Assembly: GCA_015501595.1 (NCBI GenBank)
Contig: JADNRX010001307.1
Location: 1-11,370 of the forward strand
Direction: 5' to 3'
DNA length: 11,370 nucleotides
Source of the DNA: Hymenopellis radicata
Lineage: Eukaryota; Basidiomycota; Agaricomycetes; Agaricales; Physalacriaceae
This document shows positions 1 through 8,460 of the stretch, piece by piece; position 1 is the stretch's first letter, and the number at the start of each line of letters is the position of its first letter. Below the pieces are notes generated by a model, which was given only the letters and a program-made list of their open reading frames with translations, was not told the origin of the DNA and did not search any database. Position numbers and translations under genes: made by a program.

Positions 1-473
1 TGTGGCTTCTGACCACCGTTTCAATTCAATTCCGACCGGCTCGTGGTTATAACAGGTTACTTAAACTTTCTGGGACGACCAAAGGACGACGGAGATGGAC
101 GTCGATCGCATCCTCTGCCAGTTAACAATCCTTTGAAGTTCGGACTGAAATACGACCATATACGAGCGGAGTTCAGTTGTACCGATCAGGAAATGTGTAA
201 CAGGCCAACCCTCGCTGTTCTGGGAACAATGAACGACCAACGGCTGGTTGCGGTGGACGGGGTGGGCGTGGATAGGAGTGTGGGAATGTCCACAATACGA
301 CCACGTGAGAAATACCCAACTTGGCAATTGACCACCATTGTCGATCTGCGCTGCGCCATTGTTCCATTGTTCTGCCCTGCGCGCTGTCCCGTGACTGGAA
401 ATATAAAAGCAGATATTTCAAAATGTATCAAGCCATCCTCATCTTCGACTTTCTCACTCGTTCGTGGCCACTC
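1..473. other. Upstream region of the kinase locus, no gene recognised
   Basis: Several overlapping open frames occur on both strands here, but none resembles a known protein and they overlap each other, so none is annotated. The 3' part is the likely promoter and leader of the kinase locus: a TATA box at 402-409 followed by a pyrimidine-rich stretch up to the ATG at 474. A short direct duplication CCATTGTT is visible around 356-372. Nothing else stands out. Confidence 0.5.
402..409 (+). promoter_or_regulatory. TATA box of the kinase locus
   Basis: TATAAAAG lies 65-72 bp upstream of the proposed ATG (474). The bases between are rich in C and T, as is usual for fungal transcription start regions and short leaders. 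This placement favours the ATG at 474 over the in-frame ATG at 423, which is too close to the TATA box to lie inside the transcript. Confidence 0.5.
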
Positions 474-3107
474 ATGCCTTCCGACGCGTTGACTACTCCC
501 GCCGCCGATGTCTCCAATCCTATTGGGCCGCAGCCACCTCCCGACTTCCCTAAAACCCCCACGACTCGTCGCAATGCCCCCAGCCTCGCCGAGGTGCTGA
601 GCACGCCCGCCGCCAGAGGCACCGCCAGCCAACAGAACGCGTATACACGCGAAGACATATCCCCCCTACATCCTGGAAGATTTCAAGACCTCCAGGATAT
701 ATCTCTCCTTTGAGATGTTCCTGCAAAAGGTCATGAATCTTCCCGATGACTGGGAATCCGACGCCAACTTCAAGGCTTGCGTAGACAAATTGGAAACGGA
801 CGTTGAGCTTCGAGAGAAGCTGGATGCCTACTTCGTTGAATGCGATGTCAAGAAGCACGCAGAGGACGCGCTCTACGTTCCCGCTGCATCCGTGTTCAAT
901 CGGGCGACCGATGTACTTGCGGCGCTTGACGGTATCGCACAGGATGACACTGTCTACGTCTATCGACAGGACAACAAGCGTATCAACGGCTCGCGGGGCA
1001 GAGCTAAATATTCTCCAGATCTCTGCACCACCCTTTACCAACTTTGGCGAACGTCCAAGAACAACGATCATCTTGCCGAGGTGGCGGAACGGGGTCCCCC
1101 CAATCCTGTTGGATACGGCCAGCTGATCGAATGGATGGATTTGAAGGCGGTACCAGCGCTTCTTGACGGTGGGGTGGGCGCTCATGCCGTGCTAGACAAA
1201 GGTGCGAACCCCCCTGCATGATATTGACAGTATGCTAACACTTTTTCTAGATGGCAAGGACCCGCGCGATGAAAAGAACATGAATCAAGCCCGCAGAGAG
1301 GCTGTCAAAAGCGATGGGCGCTCTCTGACGTCCCGGTTCTCTAATGCCACAGGGAAGAAAAGACGTTCCACCTCTCACGCTGAGTCGTCGACGTCCAAGA
1401 AACTGAAATCGCAGCCACCGTCGAATGCTGCGAAGTCTGCTCATCAGTACTCTCAACCCCATTCTCAACAAATCACCTATGCCGATGATGCCGCCGACCG
1501 ACTGAAAACGTCTTATCAATGCGCTGACTACGCACTCCAGTTCATGAGCGACGGCGGTCTCAGAAATCATAGTTTTCGGAAACCTGATCTGCGATGACCG
1601 CCTGCAGCTCCTGTAATTACGACCATTCTTGTATCGCTGTCGCCAAGCCTCTCGACATGAGGCTTCAATCGGCGCATGCTCATGCTTTATCTGGTTTGCC
1701 TACACAAGCTATCCTTCAGCGACCGTAGTGGCATCCCCAACGCTAGTATCCTCCAGAACCCGAAGCCGTACTTGACGGAATACAGCGACTATGCGAAAGT
1801 TGACGAGGATTGGTACAACATCTTGCTCGGTCAGGTCCTCCTGCTCGAGGATCAGACTGGTTCATTCGAGGTGACGCTGGGACGCATCATTGACCGACAG
1901 ACCGGAATCATTGGGCGCTGCACCTATATCGTCAATGCGACGTGTGCCAAATGGCCCGGCATGGAACTGATCGTCAAGATCACTTGGTCTCCGACTAGCC
2001 GTAGTTCGGAGGCGGAGTTCATGCAGAGCGTTCAGGAGGCGGTATCCAAGACTGGTGCAGACTGGGTTCTGGACCACGTTCCGAACATTCTTCATTCCCA
2101 GGACTTCCCTCATCTCCCTGATGAAGTCGGAGGACGGCTCTCGGCGTTTCTTAACAACCTCGACGAGGACCACTGGGCATCCGAGCCAGGTGACTTCGAT
2201 TACGAAGAACGTGTTATGCGTGTCAGCGTACACGAGAAACTCTTCAAACTGAGCGAGTTGGATACGGTTCTCAGTCATTCACAAGTATTTCACGACGTCG
2301 TGCAAGGTTCGTGACACTTTCTTTTATTGTCTCATGTGCTAAATATTTCTATAGTGCATCGCTGGCTCTACGATTATCCTCGCATTCTCCATCGCGACAT
2401 CAGTCTCGGAAATATCATGTGGCGCGTACGGCGAAATAGAGTTTGTGGTGTGCTGAACGACTTCGATTTGTCGTCATTCCGCGACTCAACGAAGCCTTCG
2501 TCAAAGCAACGCACCGGCACGCGTCCCTACATGGCTCGAGAGCTTCAGAACCCAGATGATATCCCGCCCAAACACCTCTATCGCCATGATCTCGAATCTC
2601 TATTTTACGCGTTCCTTCTCCTTGCCGGCGCCCATGTCCTTTTGGAAAACCCCACGACCGACAGCATTACGCAGGAGCGCAATTCCTACAAGTCGATCTG
2701 CGCTCCCAGTATCGTACATGGATGCACGCGGATGAAGTACTCTTGTACTCAGAGAAATCCAAACTGATGGGTAGGGGAGTGACGATGTACACCCATGAAT
2801 CGTTCGTGGCTCTGCAGTCTCGACTTCAAGACCTTAGAAATTACCTGGCTCTCGGCGTTTCGGCGCAAACCGCACACGATGCGCAACTTTCGCTAGCTCA
2901 ACCTTCACGACCAGTCGTCCGGGACATCTTCAAGGCAGCGAGTCCGGTTTATCCCAAAACCCAAACGCTCGTCCTCGGATACCAACGTTTGATGACAAAA
3001 CGTTGGGAGGATATTGGTCATATACGAGGTTTCTTGAGGTTCTTGACATGCCTTTTGAAGTTATGTATCCCGTTCCGCGTCCTGATATCGCCCCTTCTCC
3101 TATTTAA
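474..3107 (+). pseudogene. FunK1-type fungal protein kinase, interrupted by several frame changes
   Basis: This is a relative of the fungal-specific FunK1 kinases (Pkinase_fungal family), which are expanded in agaricomycetes; substrates are generally unknown. Proposed structure: exon 474-640, intron 641-695, exon 696-1201, intron 1202-1250 (GTGCGA, CTAAC branch site, TAG), exon 1251-2306, intron 2307-2354, last exon 2355-3107. Visible blocks, in order: a Pro/Thr-rich N-terminus; a basic Ser/Lys-rich linker (about 1340-1440); the block YDHSCIAVAKPLDM (about 1619-1660); the N-lobe strand ELIVKITW with the presumed ATP-binding Lys at 1976-1978; the catalytic loop HRDISLGN with Asp at 2396-2398 and Asn at 2411-2413; NDFD, the metal-binding Asp block, at 2456-2467; the activation-segment block RTGTRPYMA; and a C-terminal DDKTLGGY block ending at TAA 3105-3107. 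The blocks lie in different frames. Three +1 shifts fall near 1574, 1612 and 1660 and sum to zero. Two further changes fall near 2640-2710 and 2945-2981. With shifts ignored the product would be about 825 residues, a usual FunK1 length. Because the other two genes in the window are intact, decay is favoured over assembly error, but not proven. Confidence 0.8.
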
Positions 3108-4250
3108 ATATTAGTACCTGTTACCTATCCTTTCTCATTCTCTTACAAGTTATGCACCGGACTGTACGTCCACGTATGTTGCTACTCATGAAGGAGACGA
3201 AATCAATGTCATGTTTTTTATCACTGAACGGGTCGAGTACAGCACTGCCAGCCCCGAGATCTTCTGGGACGAGACCCTTGCTTTTGTCTTGTTCCCTCAA
3301 CCGAGAAGAGGAGCTGGCGGTAAACTCTAAATGTGGGGCGGGGCATGATCAGCTCCGGAACGTCTTGGTGATACTTCATTGACGGCAGTGGCTCTAAACC
3401 GGATGTCTGTTTAGTAGATATCGAAGATTTCAGAAAACGACCATGTCTGTACAGACTGAGGGAGCTTGGTGAGCAGAACCCAATCGACCATGAGCTTGGT
3501 GAACTTCGTAATGCGATCACATTCTAGAGACGTGAATATTGTCCGCACTCATTTCATCAGCGTCACAGAACTGTTTGGTATGTAGATGCAGGTTCATTGG
3601 ACACATGGTCTATTGTGGGCCCAGGCGAATAACATCTGACGGAAGAGTCAACATTCAGGCGAGGGAGTCGGAAGTCACCAAACGCTTCGGATCCAGTTAA
3701 CTCACCGAGCACGCTCTCCTCAAAAGAGAAGTCAGCTCAACCTCACATAAGACCTGTTCTCCACAAGGACATCAGGTTTCGGAAAACGGCGGAGGAAAGG
3801 GCGTGAAGGAATGAATCACAACAGGTGCCGGTGATTCACTAGTAGTCTCCAAGAAGAATCACTGATAGCAAACATGGGAATATGGAGGACTACGACTATA
3901 TCTAACATGTGGACGAAGAATGCAATCCTCAACGAAATGACATTTGGCCATGGCTGTGCTGAGGTTTTATGAGGACTGGGGCCCTTGACTGGGGCTGACT
4001 GGAATCACCTCCTCCCGGTAAAATTTCGCACGTCCCCATTCAAAACCTGCCATCACAAGCTACCGGTTACCAGGAGTCTCCGGCTTCTCACTGTCGCGTC
4101 GTGGACGCGTGTGTCGAATAGACATTCAGTACAGTACCCGAATGAGCTTTGCCTCCGCGGAAAAACGGTGGGACGGCTTTGAAACCAGTCGAAGAATTTT
4201 TTGCTACATTACACACATGCATCGGAGGTTGTTTCGTCTCAGAATAGTAC
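3108..4250. other. Intergenic region after the kinase, with protein-like open stretches at 3115-3527
   Basis: No complete gene is supported. Frame 1 is open from 3115 to the stop at 3328-3330 and reads protein-like (for example VMFFITERVEYSTASPEIFW). A second open stretch in another frame ends at TAG 3525-3527 (for example YRLRELGEQNPIDHELGEL). A GTAAAC...TTTAG intron at 3320-3414 would join them in phase into about 105 codons. The only in-frame ATG is internal and no family is recognised, so this may be a gene remnant or chance. From 3530 to 4250 nothing coding was recognised. Confidence 0.3.
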
Positions 4251-4404
4251 TTATATAATCCCACAGGCCCCGAGAAACTCTCCTAGGACTGGAGCGATTT
4301 TGGCGGATTTGAGGCGAAAATCGTCCAAAAGTGCGCGGATCTGAGGGCGATATTCGAAGGTCGCGACGCCGGAGTCCTAGTGGTTTACCGGGGCCTTATA
4401 TAAT
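4251..4404. mobile_element. MITE-like inverted-repeat element with 9-bp flanking direct repeats
   Basis: Left arm 4265-4292 and right arm 4369-4396 are imperfect inverted repeats. Both contain, in the same order, AGGCCCCG, then AAAC, then CTAGGACT. Exact copies of TTATATAAT flank the structure at 4251-4259 and 4396-4404 and look like a target-site duplication. The interior carries a second small inverted repeat, CGATTTT (4295-4301) with AAAATCG (4317-4323). It has no coding capacity, as expected of a non-autonomous DNA element of about 135 bp. An 8-9 bp duplication would suit hAT-like or Mutator-like elements, but the left end has about five extra bases (CCCAC) between duplication and arm, so the ends are not clean. 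The right-hand copy is also the TATA box of the downstream acyltransferase gene. A purely promoter-structural hairpin is the alternative. Confidence 0.5.
4397..4404 (+). promoter_or_regulatory. TATA box of the MBOAT gene
   Basis: TATATAAT lies about 75-82 bp upstream of the proposed ATG at 4479, a normal distance for a fungal TATA box with a short leader. It is part of the right-hand 9-bp direct repeat bordering the inverted-repeat element. An identical copy at 4252-4259 lies 145 bp further upstream. Confidence 0.5.
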
Positions 4405-4478
4405 GCAGGAAGTTTTCAATCGCGCGCCATCGTACGAGGTAACACTTGGAGCGCTCTGGAGTCTGGTTTGACCTTGTC

Positions 4479-5775
4479 ATGTCTCTCTGGTTAGTTTCTT
4501 GTCGATCTCATTACTCCAGCATGTCTAACAGATCACGCCCCCAGTGAAGAATCCGGCGGTTGGTTTGCCACGCCAGTGCAGCTGGAGCCATTCGACGCGA
4601 AAACATACTTGACTTTGCTTTTTCCCGCGCAATTAGTCTATCTACTCAGCGCCATTCTTGTCACGATCCCAGGAACATACTTCCTTCGTCTGACACTTCT
4701 ACCATTCTGCCTCTTATGCAGTTATCGCGCCGCCACGCGTTTAGGTCTGCCATATCCGGCCGGAGAGGGATTGATGGCGCGTTGTTCCCTTACTAACTGA
4801 AGAAACTGCGGGTCCGCTAATTACTTACCTTTATAGTCGATGGTGGGATGGACTTCGATGCGCATGATAGGCTGGGCCCTCGAGCGGCACCATTTCGTGC
4901 GCGTTAAGAAATACGGAGCATCTGGGCCCATGAAAGCGCGCTCTATATCAGACGTTTTATACGACGGAGCCGAGCTATGCTGCAACTTCCGTGGTATCGG
5001 ATGGAACTTTTCGGTATACCCACGTCCACTTGCGCCACAATCTCGCCCCGCATTCCTCTGGTCGTGCGCGAAATCATGGTTGTTCTATTCCCTCTGGTTC
5101 GAAGCATGCATACTCGCATATGACGTCTTCTTCTCATACTCGTCCCCGCTACGCGGATACCCATACCTCCAACACGTCGCTGAAACGCTCATTTTCCCGA
5201 TCTCGACCTGGTCGCATATAGAGGGATTCTATGTCTTCTACGGACTCATCGGTGTCTTCGCCTGTGGCCAGGATCCCGCTTTATGGCCCCAGCTCTTTGA
5301 CGCTCCATGGCGTGCGACGTCTTTGACAGAGTTCTGGGGCAAGCGCTGGCATCAGGCATTCCGTGACATGTTCGCGCGCGCTGGGGGCCGCCCTGTATCC
5401 GGGCTTTTTGGGCGCGTGGGTAGCGTCTTGGCGTGTTTCTTGCTGTCAGGCATATTCCATGACGGCGTAATCTGGGGTCTCATGGGAAGAACAAGAGTGT
5501 GTTGCAGCTTGACACCATACTTCCTCATCAACGGCGTGGGGGTCTTACTAGAGGCTGTGTGGAGAAACACCACCGGCAAAAGGATCGGAGGGGTGTTGGG
5601 CTGGATATGGATGATGGGCTGGTTGGTGACCTGGATGGCGGCGACCTTCTCCGGAGCGTGCATGGACGAATGGTATCGCCCGTTCAGTGAGAATATGTTG
5701 ATGAGACCGACTTACATCGTGTCGAGGACGCTGAAAGCGCTGGCTGAAAGTCTGCCGGAATTCGCCTCCATTTAA
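4479..5775 (+). CDS. Membrane-bound O-acyltransferase, wax-synthase-like (MBOAT)
   Basis: Predicted polytopic membrane enzyme that transfers an acyl group from acyl-CoA to an alcohol, probably in the endoplasmic reticulum; the acceptor is unknown. Exons: 4479-4489, 4545-4776 and 4837-5775 (TAA), giving 393 residues, a usual length for fungal wax-synthase-like proteins. Intron 1 (4490-4544) is GTTAGT...CAG. Intron 2 (4777-4836) must be in phase 0 to keep the frame, and no GT donor fits; GCGCGT at 4777 gives a 60-bp GC-AG intron. Hydrophobic segments cover about residues 24-62, 84-95, 150-180, 208-225, 274-294, 305-323 and 332-353. Family hallmarks are the FWGKRWH block at about 247-253 and the conserved histidine in SGIFHD at about residue 289, the presumed catalytic His of MBOAT enzymes. 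The ATG at 4479 is the first one after the TATA box, but exon 1 codes for only 3 codons and 2 bases, so the exact start is the least certain part. Related fungal enzymes act in storage-ester formation and in acylation of terpenoids. The nearby sesquiterpene synthase makes the second role attractive here, but this is inference. Confidence 0.82.
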
Positions 5776-5924
5776 GTCTTATTTAGTACAACATAGAAGA
5801 TGTCTCCTAGTACTCGGACATCGACTCTTCTTCCCCTACCTCTGCTGACTATATTGAATCTATTTGCCTGGATCACCCCCCTTTTTTGGTTTTTGTTTCT
5901 TCTCTCCTCGTAGTAGCGAGGGCG

Positions 5925-5941
5925 ACCGACTATAGGTCGGT
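5925..5941. repeat. Short perfect inverted repeat downstream of the MBOAT gene
   Basis: ACCGAC and GTCGGT form a perfect 6-bp stem around TATAG. It lies about 150 bp after the MBOAT stop, so it could be in the 3' UTR or just past it. Its function is unknown and a chance stem of this size is possible. Confidence 0.4.
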
Positions 5942-6555
5942 ATTCGAGATGTATGTTATCTGAGCTGGTGGCCAGAGGGCCGTTGGGACCTTCTTAAATG
6001 CGGAGATATCCCCGCGGCAGCTCAGCCTTCGCTAGGTGGAAATCGCCGCCATAACATTTCCACACACAGGGGACCTTGTGCCGGTTCTACCTACACACCT
6101 ACCTCGCCACTGGCAGTTTTAGAGATATTCTGTACCTGCATTCTCCTCAACAGCGCATGTAAGTAGTAACACCTGTTTCTCATTCAAATACAAGTATCTG
6201 TCAGGAGAACATTACGAGTGTCATACTTTCTTTGGCCTTGGGCAAACAATAACTGTCAGTACGCTATCGTCACGAAACCGTGCTTCCCTTCATTCTTCAT
6301 TAACGGCTCCCGGGACACAATTAAGCGTTCATACGCTCGGACATCTCGACTGACGGAACGGAGCACGCGCTAACAATCTCCGGCCACTGATGTAGATGAC
6401 AGACTGAGAGCATTATATTCAAGAAAAAATATGTAAATGATAAATAACACGTCTAGGTAGAGTACCGATGTCCGGAGAAGAGACTATTCATACACAGCAA
6501 AAATAGCAATAAGATAGCGAAGACGGAGAAAATGAAGGCATAAACGAAAGTGTGC

Positions 6556-6580
6556 TGTCCGCCGAACTAGCAAGCGGACA
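6556..6580. repeat. Short perfect inverted repeat downstream of the terpene synthase gene
   Basis: TGTCCGC (6556-6562) pairs perfectly with GCGGACA (6574-6580) across an 11-base loop. It lies about 115 bp beyond the terpene synthase stop on that gene's strand, so probably in its 3' UTR. It is GC-rich in an AT-rich surrounding, which makes it stand out, but no function can be assigned. Confidence 0.4.
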
Positions 6581-6693
6581 AGTTGGATGCAAAATGTCCA
6601 CGTCAACGATAGTAGATAGACTGTATATCGAATACCACGATCCAAAGCGTGTTGTTGATGTTGTTATTGTTGGATGTCCGATAAAGATCGTCA

Positions 6694-7938
6694 TCTATGA
6701 ATCATCATCAATGAGCGGCAAACGAAGAAGGTGAGAGAATAACGTACCATCTTCGCCGAGGAAGTAGGTTAACTACTCTTGACTTCTTCACCTCTCGGCC
6801 TGTCTTGCCAAAGTATCTCTCCGATTCGAATGACCAGTGCAACGATCCCACTATCCAATCGGCCAAGCCCTGCACATATATCGCAACGTCGCGGTCGATC
6901 TCCGGCCCCCACGACGGCAATTGCGCCCGGTCGTCATTAAACCGGTCTATCGACTGTGCGCACAATTCGCCAACAAAGTCGACAGCTGCTTGAAGATCTA
7001 GACCCTGTTGTTTCATCACAACCGGGATCATGTTGTGCGTGTCGCCCTTGGACTGCTCAACGTTGTACGAGAAGATATCCTAGAAGCAGAAAATTAATTA
7101 ACCTTCTTTCGAGTGTAAAGTGAACACATACGTTTGACCATGTTACCAGGTCGTTGGTAGCCTCGCCCAAGCTGCGGATGAGCGGATGGTCCATGACCTC
7201 GTCCGGGATATCAAGATTGTAGGCATATTCTATCAGTACGAACGACGTCTTGCATCCTGCGCGCGGATGTTTGGTAAGAGGACAGGCGAGTGACATGTAG
7301 ACAACGCGACCTACCTGAGGTGTCCCGGCGAAGAGCAATATATGATTCAAGATCGGGAATCATTCCCGCTTGACGATCTCTGGCTTGCTCCGTTATACTC
7401 TGGAAGAAGAAATCGAATGTCTCGATGAAGCGTTGTTGGGTGCCCGGAGACGCGGTCTGGATGATACGACGCCAATAACTATGAAGGGCTTAGCGGTGGC
7501 GGCGGATAAAGCATGGGTGACTCACTCCTTGGTCATCTTGGAAACGCGCGCGGGAGATGTGTAGGAATGCGGATGGTAGAGGGTGTTGAGCACGATGTCT
7601 GCGGTGGTCGTGGTGCCACGTTTATCCATGTCGTCGGAGAGGTTGTCGAGATGGAAGAGGTAGCTGAGGAAGTCGTTGCAGACGCGCAGCTGAGGGCAGC
7701 CGGCGTTCGGGTAACACATGGCCGTGAGGAGTCCCGCCTTTAATCCGTGGTAGGACTCGCGCTTCTGGCCCATGAGGTTGTTGCCTTGGAACAACCAACG
7801 TTTGGTTTCAGAGGTGATCTGTTTGCGGTGGCGACTAATGCGGATGTCGAAGGTGCAGTGGGAGACGAGGTCGGGAAGGATAAATTTCTGTGGTGGTGGT
7901 TGTAGTGACGATAAGCACGAGGTGGAGGTAGAGGCCAT
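6694..7938 (-). CDS. Sesquiterpene synthase (class I, Cop/Omp-type)
   Basis: Cytosolic class I terpene cyclase expected to ionise farnesyl diphosphate with Mg2+ and cyclise it to a sesquiterpene. Exons, in coding order: 7938-7526, 7478-7315, 7256-7132, 7079-6748, and a terminal base at 6694. Introns are 47, 58, 52 and 53 bp, all GT-AG and in phase. The product is 344 residues, normal for basidiomycete enzymes. The start sits in a near-ideal context (CCCACCATGG), chosen over an upstream in-frame ATG that would add 13 residues. Aspartate motif: DNLSD at residues 98-102 followed by DMD; family members more often have D-D/E at the start. NSE motif: NDIFSYNVE at 234-242 (metal ligands N234, S238, E242), split by intron 3. 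The RY pair is R322-Y323 in ESERY. From memory it most resembles the basidiomycete clade of Cop1-3/Omp1-3 (muurolene- or germacrene-type products); the product cannot be deduced from sequence. Joining 6748 to 6694 makes a TGA stop after LLPRRR. If the last intron is retained, the protein gains 13 residues and stops at 6708-6710. Confidence 0.92.
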
Positions 7939-8460
7939 GGTGGGGATGCGAATATGGATACAGATAGAAAAAAGCAAGAAAACAAAAAAGGCGGGATAGA
8001 AAAGGCGGGTAGAAAAAGAAGGGCCGAGTCGAAGAAAGGCGAGAGGGAGGACGAGGTGTAAAGGAGAGATGTTTGCACAGCGAATTTATATGCAGGAGGG
8101 TGATCGGCCAGATGCAAATCCGGCACATTTGGCCAGTTTCGGAGATTCGTCTCTTCTCGGTCCATTGAACGACTGCTATGGGAGTGCAAGGCACAGCATA
8201 TCATACTGGCATGTATCCGAAAATAACGTCGCGTGTGGCTGCTATTAGCTATTAGGTGACTAGCTTTAGCTCGCGCGCTGATTCGATACGCTTCCAGATC
8301 CAGCGAATCTGTACGAAACATAGCATCCGTTTCTCCTTGAGCACCTTCGGCACCGTCAACTGTAAGGAACCTGATCCGCCCAGTCCTCAGTTCCCGCTCC
8401 AAATGCCTGCCAGCACAGCACTTCGCGACAAGACGTGTCCGCGTATTCATTCACACGCGT
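7939..8460 (-). promoter_or_regulatory. Promoter and leader of the sesquiterpene synthase gene
   Basis: On the gene's strand, CATATAAA (8092-8085) is a likely TATA box about 150 bp before the ATG. Between them, about 7965-8060 is strongly pyrimidine-rich (runs of C and T), typical of fungal start regions and leaders. A long minus-strand open frame (8450-7740) crosses this region and exon 1 in another frame; it is considered a shadow. Further upstream a 7-bp unit GCTATTA is tandemly duplicated at 8241-8254. No specific regulator site is claimed. Confidence 0.45.

Larger units (their letters stand above)
5776..6693. other. Intergenic region between convergent genes, with two small hairpins
   Basis: This holds the 3' flanks of the acyltransferase gene (from the left) and the terpene synthase gene (from the right). 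No gene-like frame was found. Two compact inverted repeats are visible: ACCGAC/GTCGGT with a 5-base loop at 5925-5941, and TGTCCGC/GCGGACA with an 11-base loop at 6556-6580. An AT-rich patch occurs around 6415-6450, and a GTT/GAT-rich imperfect trinucleotide tract at about 6650-6672. No defined terminator is claimed. Confidence 0.5.

Noticed and set aside
43..492. Plus-strand open frame of 149 codons at the left edge
   Set aside because: It runs through the TATA box and leader of the kinase locus, and its composition is unlike any recognisable protein.
550..1185. Minus-strand open frame of 211 codons
   Set aside because: It is antisense to kinase exon 2, whose plus-strand reading matches the FunK1 N-terminal region; treated as a shadow.
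1613..1661. Possible 49-bp GTAATT...GAG intron that would bridge one of the kinase frame changes
   Set aside because: The bases inside encode the conserved YDHSCIAVAKPLDM block, so they are coding sequence, not an intron.
1862..2278. Minus-strand open frame of 138 codons
   Set aside because: Antisense to the kinase N-lobe exon, with no recognisable protein features.
4781..4870. GT-AG alternative for the second MBOAT intron (GTTGTT to GATAG)
   Set aside because: It keeps the frame but removes the VGWTSMRMIG segment, which looks like a genuine membrane segment of the family; the GC-AG solution keeps it.
7740..8450. Long minus-strand open frame (236 codons) across the terpene synthase promoter and exon 1
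   Set aside because: It overlaps exon 1 in another frame and the pyrimidine-rich leader, which explains its run of Ser, Pro and Phe. No domain is visible.
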